A stretch of DNA of 64,000 nucleotides, taken from the NCBI GenBank assembly GCA_030248135.1, contig JASANC010003969.1, forward strand, positions 1-64,000. The letters are read 5' to 3'. Positions 36,285 to 45,839 of this stretch are shown one piece after another. The notes beneath the pieces were generated by a model. It had not been told where the DNA came from, did no database searches, and saw only the letters and a program-made list of their open reading frames with translations. The stretch's first letter is position 1. The number at the start of each line of letters is the position of its first letter. Source of the DNA: Theristus sp. LFF4_11. Its lineage: Eukaryota > Nematoda > Chromadorea > Monhysterida > Xyalidae. The position numbers and the translations under genes were made by a program.

Positions 36285-36530
36285 TATCATGCGGATGCGC
36301 GAGCGAGCGCAGCGAGCGGAGAGCGCATCACGCATTATATGGCTGAATATTCGCTCGCGCGCTTTTTTCAAATTTACTCGCTGCCTCCAGCGAGCATAGT
36401 ATAAGCCACAAACTTGGTTCTGTGCACACGAAACGAACACCCAAAGTTGTGCTTGGAGCCGCGAAAAAATTTTCATCGGACAACTTTTCATACGCTGTAG
36501 ACACGAAAAACCTATTCTGAAAACAGTGTT
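36285..36530 (-). repeat. Right-arm inner segment of the large inverted repeat
   Basis: Reverse complement of the segment at 26040-26280 with scattered mismatches, including the AAGTTGTGCTTGGAGCCGCG block. Confidence 0.9.
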
Positions 36531-36574
36531 ACTTATTTCCCTTTGTATTTTTTTTTTTCAGTAGTGTAATCATA

Positions 36575-37130
36575 TGTGTTCGCACTTACATTTCTTAACT
36601 GAAGTCGTCTCACAATAGAACAAAAATGTTTCCTGGGGTAAAATCATCCGGAGATTTTGAGAAATTGGTCCATTTTTTACCCAGACCCTGTTTTTGGGTA
36701 AAAATTGGGCATTTTTAAAAGTTCGGAGGGTTTTCACCTGGTTTCAAGTGTTCGCACCTGCATTTCTTAACTGAAGTCGTCTCACAATAGAACAAAAATG
36801 TTTCCTGGGGTAAAATCATCCGGAGATTTTGAGAAATTGATCCATTTTTTACACAGACTTCGTTTTTGGGTAAAAATTGGGCATTTTTAAAAGTTCGGAG
36901 GGTTTTCACCTGGTTTTAAGTGTTCGCCCTTTCAATTTTTAGCTGGGACACTTTCACAATCGAACAAAAATTTTTCCTAGGGTAATTTCATCCGTATTTT
37001 CTGAAAATTTAGTTTATTTTTTTGCCCGGGCACTTTTTTAGTCAAAATTGTGCATTTTTTGAAAGTTCGTAGCATTTTGACTGAGTATCAGTTTTCACTC
37101 TTACAAATTGTGTCTGAACTACGAAAAATA
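36575..37130 (-). repeat. Right-arm second satellite, ~171-bp unit, three copies
   Basis: GGTAATTTCATCC/GGTAAAATCATCC words recur at about 171-bp spacing. The unit is the reverse complement of the left-arm one; two of the three copies form a more similar pair. Confidence 0.88.
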
Positions 37131-37134
37131 ATAG

Positions 37135-38424
37135 GAAAAAAGTCTGGTCCGTAGGAATTCAATGCGCTGATCACGGATTTTGGGTTAGTTTTCTTATGTG
37201 AGCAACTCTAGATGCTGAATCGTGACGATTTTTGGCGAATCGGCCGTGGAAATCGGCGAAAACGGTCCAGAAACGAAAAACAAGAAAAGGGTGTTTTCCA
37301 GGGTAATTCAATGCGCTGATCACGAATTTTGGGTTAGTTTTCTTACGTGAGCAACTCTAGATGCTGAATCGTGACGATTTCGGGCGAATCGGCCGTGGAA
37401 ATTGGCGAAATCGGTCCATAATCGAAAAACAAGAAAAGGGTGTTTTCCAGGGTAATTCAATGAGCTTATCACGGATTTTGGGTTAGTTTTCTTATGTGAG
37501 CAACTCTAGATGCTGAATCGTGACGATTTTTGGCGAATTGGCCGTGGAAATCGGCGAAAACGGTCCAGAAACGAAAAACAAGAAAAGGATGTTTTCCAGG
37601 GTAATTCAATGCGCTGATCACGAATTTTGGGTTAGTTTTCTTACGTGAGCAACTCTAGATGCTGAATCGTGACGATTTCGTGCGAATCGGCCGTGGAAAT
37701 TGGCGAAATCGGTCCATAAACGAAAAACAAGAAAAGAGTGTTTTCCAGGGTAATTCAATGCGCTGATCACGGATTTTAGGTTAGTTTTCTTATATGAACA
37801 ACTCTAGATACCGAATCGTGACGATTTCGAGCGAATCGGTCGTGGAATTTAGCGAAATCGTCCCAGAAATGAAAAACAAGAAAACGGTGTTTTCCATGAT
37901 AATTCATTGCGCCGATCACGGATTCTGGGTTAGTTTTTTATGTGAGCAACTCTAGATACTGAATCGTTACGATTTCTGGCGAATCGGCCGTGAAAATTGG
38001 CGAAATCGGTCCAGAAATGAAAAACGAGAAAACGGTTTTTCCAGGGTAATTCAATGCGCTGATCACGGATTTTGGGTTAGTTTTCTTGTGTGAGCAACTC
38101 TAGATACTGAATCGTGACGATTTCGGGCGAATCGGCCGTGGAATTTAGCGAAACCGGTCCAGAAATGAAAAACAAGAAAACGGTGTTTTCCATGGTAATT
38201 CATTGCGCCGATCACGGCTTTTGGGTCAGTTTTCTTATGTGAGCAATTCTAGGTACTGTATCGTGACGATTTTGGGCGAATTGGCCGTAGAAATAGCATA
38301 GGCGAAATCGGCCTAAAAACGAAAAATGAAAAACCTGAGTTGTTCGGGGTTTAGAAGAATGTGATTGTGAACCAACGAATTGTGATTTTGGTCCGACCTT
38401 CGGGGCTTATGTAAAAGTCAGAAT
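37135..38424 (-). repeat. Right-arm 149-bp satellite, eight copies, inverted relative to the left arm
   Basis: GAATCGGCCGTG (with minor variants) recurs from about 37237 to 38277 at 148-149-bp spacing. It is the reverse complement of the left-arm unit and ends at the same junction with element A. Confidence 0.94.
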
Positions 38425-39194
38425 ATTATCTAAAAATGCGGGAGACGCATATAAAAGGAGGAATATGGCCTTGTGTAATTAGTGAAAGACTTGGCTCGAC
38501 AACGCTCTTCAAGTCTCTGATGTGGTACACACGGATACAAGTACATAAGAGTCATATTTTTGCGCCGTTTATTCTTTATTTCGGTTGCACATGGCAACCC
38601 TCGTACATTGTAGACAAATGAAACTTTCACATTTGCTTTATTTCTAGCATTTATCGACTACTAAAGCCACTAAAATAACGATCAGACTTTAGATCGCTGT
38701 CACTGGTTTGCACAAAGTGTATCGCAGAGGCATTGGGGAACCCAAGGTCTCCTTCTGTGGCAAAGGCAATGACTCACCGGTGTATCCTGTCACAAGAGTT
38801 TGGTAAAAAGGGTGAAAATCAACGGAAGACAACACTTTTTGCATTGGTGCTGCTGTGTGCACAGCGGTGCGTACGTTAGCAACAACGATAAAGCTACATG
38901 CAGCAATGTTTTTCAATCTCTGATGTTTCTGTTTTTGCACAGAATTTACAGAATTTCGCACATGGTGTGATTTTAGACTAAACTGAAGAGGACAATTGAA
39001 AAATAACTTCAAAGTTTTTACGCTTTTCAGCAAGCTTTTAAACAACAAACGCGGCGCAAAAATATAACTCTTATGTACTTGTATCCGTGTGTACCACATC
39101 AGAGACTTGAAGAGCGTTGTCGAGCCAAGTCTTTCACTAATTACACAAGGCCATATTCCTCCTTTTATATGCGTCTCCCGCATTTTTAGATAAT
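38425..39194 (+). mobile_element. Inverted-repeat element 'A', copy 2 (right outer end)
   Basis: Same termini and interior as copy 1 and in the same orientation, without the GC-rich insertion. It abuts the right satellite arm at exactly the junction (GTCAGAAT) where copy 1 abuts the left arm (ATTCTGAC). Confidence 0.8.
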
Positions 39195-40722
39195 ACATTT
39201 TAGTCTCTGTTTGGAGTCCGAAACAAACAGAAAAAGTAAAACGAACAGCTACACCAAAGACAGCAGTTGCTAAAAATAGAGCGAAATCGAATACGACTTG
39301 GACTTGCAGAGACACTGAAAATGATGCGCGCCGATAAAAACAAGGAAACCACGTAATGGCGGGGAAAGCCGAAAAGAAAAACCGCAAACAGTAAAAAAAA
39401 AACAAAATGCCTGGCGAGTTTTGAAACAAGAAACTAATTGCATCAAGTATTTGTGGCGGATTTAAACCCAACAAATTGCAGCACTTGCATGAAAATGCAA
39501 AGCCGGCACGCTGATTGGCTACACCACTGTGAAACGACCAATCAACTTGTCCGACTCAAATTTCACAAATTCCTCACACACATGTCGATTGCAGATGGCT
39601 GATTTGACACTCAATTCAGGACAATTTTGCAGCAAAACATGATATATTATTTCTAAAAACAGCCGCCTTTTCGAAAAGCACGCACGCGCAGTTCTTTTGG
39701 TTTGCCTGTTGTTTTGAAATGGATATCCCAGTCAAAATAGGTTCCTTTTTGGATTTTTATAACTTTTTTTCGAGATCTGAGCGTATTATGCTGAGTTTTA
39801 TCGTTTGTTTACTGTGCCATTTCATGTGCGTGTGAAACTGTCTGGAATCAGAGAGGGCGTCGCAACATTTAGTTGTGGTTTTTCAATTTTTGGGCAGAAT
39901 AAGGAACTTGCGAATCCGAAATTGAACGAATGGAGGCATTTTTAAGCATCGACAAGTAGACGTCTACGCATCTCTCGTTTTTCGGCAAACAGCGCGGTTT
40001 TCTTGTTTTCGAGTTTTGTGAAACAATTCTGTTTTTATTCACAACAATAAATGACACGTGGACAATAATTATGAGCGAATGTATGGACGGGGGTACACAA
40101 TCCAATAACATTTAAAAAAAACACCGGTGAAAGTTGTTTTCAACTCTTGTGATAGGATTTTTTGAGAATGGAAAACCTGAAGACGTAAAATTTAGGAGAA
40201 ACAACAAAATGCAGTGTGAGTCTGTGAGAGTGCTACAACGTGAGTGAGCCTGGCAAACTTTTCAAAACGAATCTGACACATCACATGTGCCTCTCGCAGT
40301 TGCACGTGCGTTCCAGATGTGTGTGCCAGGCCAGACTGTCGAAAAAACAATCAAATAATAATCTGTCATCCAAAAGACCAAACTCAAAGCCAAAAAGTAA
40401 CGCAGCTTTCAGTGCGCAGCAACTTCTACACCATAAAAAGCGTTGTGTAAAGCTGCACTTTGTGTTAAGCCGAAGACTTTTTACAGCAAACTAATAAAGT
40501 TTGATCAGTTGAGTTTCTCTGGTCCAGCTGTTTTCGTGTTGTGTTGTGTTGTTGGCTACTGGCTGATCGGCCCACTCAAAAGGGCTGTGTCAACCAGAGT
40601 TGATTGTTGATCGCGCAGATGCGCAAACGCTATCGTACATAAAACAGTATCAGAGCTGACGTTCAACTCTCGAGGCGGATATTGACATGATATTGTAACC
40701 CGCACGCAAACGAATTTCAAAG

Positions 40723-40880
40723 TATATACAGTCGATAGGGAATCAGCATCGTTGTTGGTGATCACGTGGTGTATGCTTCCTGTGCATTGCTGTGTGGGCG
40801 GAGTTTGGTTCACACAGAAAGCATGCATCACGTGACCAACAACCAATCAGCTGATTCCCTATAATTTAGAGTTCGACTGC
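40723..40880. mobile_element. Hairpin MITE 'H' copy 6 (intergenic)
   Basis: GTTGGTGATCACGTGGTGTA inverted against ATGCATCACGTGACCAACAA, then CCAATCAGCTGATTCCCTAT and AATTTAGAGTTCGACTG. Confidence 0.82.
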
Positions 40881-41799
40881 AGGCGGTGGTGCTGACTGCC
40901 CCAATTTGCCACTTATCACTTCATATCATCACATCACATTACCAAATGAAACAAACATTATTCCGGTTGTTTGTTTGTTCCAGTTAAATGAACACACGTG
41001 AAACTTGACCACAGGCTACCCCGCATAATTGGAATGAACACCGCTTGTTCAAGTAGTGCACCACGCACAAAGAGCAAATCCCACGCATGAATTTCGAACG
41101 AAAACAAGAATTGTTTGGCGTTTTAGTTGGGCGTTCACTCTGCTCTTGGCGCCGTTAACTCATATCTCGTTCCTAAAAAGACAGTGAGTCAAACTGATTT
41201 TACGTTTTTACGGTTTGATAAAACCAACCGCAGAGAGCACCGCACAGCACAGCCATTCATGTCATTGGTATTTTCGCATTTTGAGAGATTTCTGAAAACG
41301 TTTGGTGGTTGTTTCCTCTGTTTTGCAAACGACGATGTTGCCATTCCAGCCATGAAAGACACACAAAAGAGAATTCTCTGTATTGCATGTGTTTAAAAAA
41401 TAACTTTTGGTCGTGGTCATTCCATACGTTCATCGCTTTGCCTGAATGGAACACCGAAGCAAAAAGCAATAAAATTAAACCGGTTGGTCAACCACAGTCA
41501 CCTAGAAAATCTGTTCGGCAAGCAGAAGATCTGTATTTTCTTTCTTTTTACGACCCACACAAACCTTTGTTTTTTATCTGAGACTGTAATTTTTTCAGAA
41601 TCTGAAGCTTGTCCAAGCTAATAAGCACAAGAAAGAATGATTTTGCGTGAACTGATTGCAGTTGTCTGATTTAGCTTTGTTGGTTTTTTCTGACGTCGAC
41701 GCATAAATAATTTTTTAAACAGGCGTTTTTATATTTGCCGAGTCTTCTTCTTTGCAGTGGACCAAAATTGCAGCGAAAATTCACAGAGCTAAACATGTA

Positions 41800-42022
41800 T
41801 TGTGAATTTATTCAAACGTGTCCAACTAAAATGACGTCATTTGCTTTAAAAACGCCCGTTTGTCAAAGTACAAGCACTAAAATGTCAGTTTGGTGGTGAC
41901 ATTCACCATTTGTTTACGGGAAGAAATTGGCTAAACGGAAATTCTGGTTTGCTGTGAACGGCAAGCGCATGTTTGGCGGCACATGACGTCATTTCAGTGG
42001 GACACGTTTAAAAAATAGGTCA
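41800..42022. mobile_element. TA-flanked MITE 'C', copy 3
   Basis: Same termini, TA on both sides, 223 bp. It lies ~360 bp upstream of the neuropeptide start codon and brings two near-palindromic TGACGTCA (CRE-like) sites with it. Confidence 0.85.
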
Positions 42023-42379
42023 TACATAAATGTTTCAGACGCTTTTTTCAAAATCGAATGGTCTAATTTTGTTCGTGGGCGTTGATCAAAACTTTCTTAT
42101 CCCCTCTTCCTGTTTACATCTAATTAAATGAAGCTGCTCCAAGTAAAACTGCGCCCTTAGTGGACCATTCAATGGCAGCTTTTGCCTCGCCAATTTCAAC
42201 TTTGCGCTTATTATCTTTTTATTTTAAGGACACCAAAATTACTTGCTTCCTGTTACTGTGTTCAATTTCACTCACTCCTTTCTCTTTGGAGTTTGCTTTA
42301 AAATTTTTGGAAAAATACTAAGCTGTACAAATAATTTGGATCAAAAATCTTGGATTCTTTCAGAGATCAAGACAAAGCA

Positions 42380-43191
42380 ATGATTCGCTTCCACTTATTC
42401 GCATTTGTGCTAGTGGTAGTCGCTTTTTGGTAACTTTTTTAAATTTTAGTATTATCGCAAGTTTCAAAGTATTCCTGATTGTCAGGGATGGCAAACGTTC
42501 TTTCTGTTTCAAAAAGTATTGTGGTGGGGTTGGATTGAAGAAAATGAAACAAAAGTTTTTTTTTCAAAATTTCTGCTCAACCTCACTTTTGTTAAGAAAT
42601 TTTCAAGCAGTTTATTGCAAAATGCGTCCGCGCAAACGTGATTTTAAAGAGTTTTTTTGGTTTATTGTGTTTTCTCTTCAGCGTCGTCTCATCGAAAGCG
42701 ATCGAAAAGAAGCCGACGGCTGACAGCTTCATGGGGCAACTCGATGAGGCGCTCGAAAGCGTCGGTCGACCGCGATACGGCAAACGGAGCGAACCCATCG
42801 CCAGAAATCGCGACTTTGCATTGTTAGATCAGTTTTTTGTTCGCTTTTAAAGTGAGTTTTCTCTTAAAAAGAAGTGAGTTTTTCTGCCTATTTTCATTGA
42901 ATCTGACCACGAATTTTAGAGCACAGAAACGCGCGACCGTCGACGCAGATACGCTTTCGAAATTCCGTGACATGCTCGACTTTCAGTAGGATGTATTTTT
43001 TGAAGTTTAAAAACGCATAATTTTGTGTGTTTTTGTGTAAGTTTACTTACTTTTCATCTTCAGAAAGCGCTTGACATTTATCGATCCGCATACGTTCGCG
43101 CGAATGATCGGTTCGTTGTTTGGGTTCTTATTTTTTATTCAATTTTATTTATTTTCTTCGAAATGGATTTTCATTTGCAGAATACAATTAG
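42380..43191 (+). CDS. NPY/NPF-like neuropeptide precursor (FLP-34-type, RPRYG-amide)
   Basis: Exons 42380-42429, 42682-42822, 42920-42985, 43064-43110, 43181-43191 give 315 nt, a 104-residue precursor ending at TAG 43189-43191. The start MIRFHLFAFVLVVVAFC is a signal peptide. The mature peptide ends ...ALESVGRPRYG followed by KR, i.e. glycine-amidated after dibasic cleavage; its length (about 20 or a little more) and R-x-R-Y-G end match invertebrate NPY/NPF peptides, most closely the C. elegans FLP-34 type (RLRYG). Two further KR sites bound an acidic spacer (ATVDADTLSKFRDMLDFQ) and a C-terminal piece (LTFIDPHTFARMIEYN). Expected role: secreted modulator of feeding or arousal through an NPY-type GPCR. 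Exon 2's donor (GTTAGA) is weak; without it the frame continues to a stop at 42849, keeping the amidated peptide but changing the tail. No NPY receptor is recognised in the window. Confidence 0.85.
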
Positions 43192-43934
43192 CACTGAAGC
43201 GGTGGTGAAGACTAAGCTCATCTCTCTTTCCAAAGATGATCACCTTGGTCGGGCACTTGGATTGCTGACAGAATTGAATTTGTTTAAAAAAAACCATTGT
43301 CTGTCATGGTTACTATGTTTGAACACGCCTCAGATGTGATCCTACGTCGCCAGTGTATCACTGATTTTCTGATTATAAAACATGTGTAGAAGTGAATTTT
43401 GGAATTGTCTGCAACACACATTTGCTAAGTACGCTTGCAAACAGAAAGTTTACAAGTATTTAAAAAATGGAAAACTACACATAAACACGTTCAGAATGTG
43501 CGCCTGTTTCATCACGAAGCATTTACTTATTTTGTTATCACAGTGTGTGTAATAATTTTCATAATTGAACAAAAACCAAGAACAAAAGTTACCCGTGCAT
43601 GTTTAGACCAGTAAACGTCGACGTTTTGCAACACACTAGAAACGGTCAATAAACTTGTTTTTGTTTTTGTTGTGAAAAAATTCCATTGTGCTTCCTTTTC
43701 CTGGTCAGCAGTTTTCTTGTTGAATAAAAGTTTTTGTTTGATAGAAAGCTGAAACACGGTGAAAATAATGAAAGCGCCATCATTTGACGCCATCATTACC
43801 GAGGTAAATAGGCTTCGCATCCATTTTCACATTCATCTATTATATTCCGTTTCTAGATATTTCAATCTCAATGCCAAGAATTTTTCATGTTCTGAAAATG
43901 GAGTTTTTGTCAATAGAAATCAGTGCATCGAACA
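43192..43934. other. Intergenic region between the neuropeptide and Ground-like genes
   Basis: 743 bp, AT-rich. It holds an AATAAA at 43648-43653 and probably the promoter of the Ground-like gene. No further gene seen. Confidence 0.6.
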
Positions 43935-45461
43935 ATGGTGCTACTGTTGGTCGTGTCGGCGGGACCGGCGTTCGGGTGTTTCGGGCAGAATGGCGGCGGC
44001 GGCGGCGGAGACGGTGGCGGCAGTGGCAAAGAAGGTACAGGCGGCTCCGAGTTGTCAGCAGTTTCAGACAGAGGAACAAAGATGGATCCTGTTTCGGATA
44101 ATGTGTGTTTCTTGTTTCTGTCGAATTGCAGAAGAAGTGTACGTGCACGCGGATCAGTACGGCGACGCCGAGTATTCAAGGACTTACTACGAGCTGCCGG
44201 ATGAACAGGCGCAGCCGCTGCCCGACTACGAATACCCGGAGCAGCCGACGCCCAACCCGCGGCCGACCATGGCGCCCATCGATCGGGGCAACGTTCGCCC
44301 GTTCGGAGGTTGGCTGCGGCGTGTGGTTGTTGGCGCCTTCGGTGATGTTTCAGCTAGCACTAAACAGAATGCCGTCGAGTAGGGTGCCCATCGAGTTTTC
44401 GCTGTCATTAAGTGCTTGTACACCCCTCGGCTGGGCTCGATACCCCGAGCGCACAGACACAAGAGTCTAACGCGCTACCACCAGGCCACGAGGGTGACAA
44501 AGTGATTGGGTTTTTTTGCAAAAGTTTTACAATAAACGTAAATATACAGTATGGCCGATTAAACATGTCAGCTTTTTTTCAGGGTGCAAGGAGCGCGCGA
44601 AATTTGAATCAATAAAAAAAAGATGTTCAGAAACCCAATTACGTGTCAAATTATACATGTTTCTCAAAATTAATAGGGAATTCGTGCTATTCTGTTCATT
44701 ATTTCTCCCTTTGCACACTCGATTGACAGAAATCTTGTCATTTTTGAGAAAGCAACTCTTAGTCTGCGACTAATCTCGCCTTGATTGAGACTGCCATATT
44801 TATTCGGCCATACCGTATATTTCGTGAAAAAGAACACTTGGCGCGTTTGATTGAATGCTTCACCACTGCTTCTCTTGATTGTTTGATTGAATGTTTGTTT
44901 TTGCCACAGTGGACAACACTCACTGCTCGGAGGAGCTCGAGCGCTTGGTGGTCGACACGATCGAGGACACGAACGGCAACGACGTCGCCGCCGTCCGAGA
45001 CATACGCGAACAGGCCGGCATCATGTTCAACGGGCGCTATCAGGTTCGTACAGTCTCACTTCAACGGCATATCCAATTAGCTAATCGGTTGGTGATCACG
45101 TGCATTGCTGTGCAAACCAACCCCGCCCCGACAGCAATTCCTGCACTGGGAATGCATGCATGCATGCACGTGATCACCAACCAATCAGCGAGTTGGATAT
45201 GTTCTCGAGTTCAATGTTGTGCATGTCGATAACTGCTGGTCCCTCATAGCCTTGCTTTTTGTGTATACATCTCCGTCTGTGAATGTTCACTTCTACAACA
45301 AATTTCAGGCGATCATCACGCAATGCCCCGTCGGCTACGCGCATTTCTACGGTAAAGCGAAATGTCAGCTTTCGGTGGCGGGCAGACGAGTACTGGTGTG
45401 GGACGACGATGAAAACTCACCAATTGAAACGTTAGATCAAGCGATGAAACGAGGCGGGTGA
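43935..45461 (+). CDS. Secreted Ground-like domain protein (nematode GRL family)
   Basis: Exons 43935-44034, 44132-44308, 44910-45043, 45309-45461; 564 nt, 187 residues. A signal peptide (MVLLLVVSAGPAFG) is followed by CFGQN and a Gly-rich run, then a Tyr/Pro/Asp-rich linker (EEVYVHADQYGDAEYSRTYY, PDYEYPEQPTPNPRPTMAP). The C-terminal domain starts NTHCSEELERLV, continues with IREQAGIMFNGRYQ and AIITQCPVGYAHFYGKAKC, and ends with a charged tail. The first Cys, the central ITQCP and the later Cys match the Ground-like domain, which occurs in nematode proteins related to Hedgehog-like/Groundhog families and is linked to cuticle and extracellular matrix. Intron 2 contains a SINE and a MITE; intron 3 is mostly a hairpin MITE starting 17 bp after the donor. 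The gene is tail-to-tail with TRPM, 378 bp apart. Confidence 0.91.
44335..44505 (-). mobile_element. tRNA-derived SINE, copy 5, most complete head
   Basis: The minus strand shows an A-box (TGGCCTGGTGGTAGCGCG), an anticodon-arm-like stretch (AGACTCTTGTGTCT), a B-box (GGGTATCGAGCCC) and then the SINE body. It lies in intron 2 of the Ground-like gene. The anticodon and T arms have insertions, so it is not a working tRNA gene. Confidence 0.82.
44545..44817. mobile_element. MITE 'F' copy 2, in intron 2 of the Ground-like gene
   Basis: Ends TACAGTATGGCCGATTAAAC and the inverted TTTATTCGGCCATACCGTA; the interior matches copy 1 throughout. Confidence 0.82.
45060..45216. mobile_element. Hairpin MITE 'H' copy 7 (intron 3 of the Ground-like gene)
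   Basis: Starts 17 bp after the exon 3 donor. AATCGGTTGGTGATCACGTG inverted against CACGTGATCACCAACCAATC; carries a (GCAT)n run at its centre. Confidence 0.85.
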
Positions 45462-45839
45462 TTCTGTTACTGTGGCATTTTGGTTTCTTGGGATTCAAAA
45501 ATCTTTGGCGCTCAACACTTCAAAATGTGCGCTATTTACATAAGTTGTGTGCGCGCGGCATTTTGTCCACCAGCCAGCCGATGATTTCATGTTTGACTTT
45601 ATTTTCCATTGTCTGCATTTGCTCGTTTTCCGCTCTAATTAAATGAAAAGTTCAATGAAACATGGCAATATCACAGTTAACCGGAAGGTCAAACTTTACA
45701 CATTTTGTTCATGAAGTTAGACAAACGATATCAGTCAGTTCGATCAGTCGTTTATCGAGAGACCCCACACAGCAAGATTAGTGTGGTAAAAGAATCACAA
45801 ATATCACAGTAATTATCACAATACTACCCATCATTGACT
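45462..45839. other. Short tail-to-tail gap between the Ground-like and TRPM genes
   Basis: 378 bp, both 3' untranslated regions must fit here. No repeat element is recognised. Confidence 0.6.

Larger units (their letters stand above)
39195..42379. other. Intergenic region upstream of the neuropeptide gene
   Basis: Contains hairpin MITE copy 6 and MITE C copy 3. Nothing else recognisable; scattered short frames lack domains. Confidence 0.6.

Noticed and set aside
38689..39474. 261-codon frame on the minus strand
   Set aside because: Runs through element A and its flank; the same piece of frame appears at 23717-23986 and 204-470, so it is repeat-derived and has no domain.
44430..44505. Possible tRNA gene on the minus strand
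   Set aside because: A- and B-boxes are visible, but the arms do not pair properly, the B-box has an insertion, and the sequence continues into a body shared with other repeats. It is the head of a SINE.
42380..45461. Operon of the neuropeptide and Ground-like genes
   Set aside because: The gap is about 740 bp with its own AATAAA, and functions are unrelated; no trans-splicing signal can be recognised.
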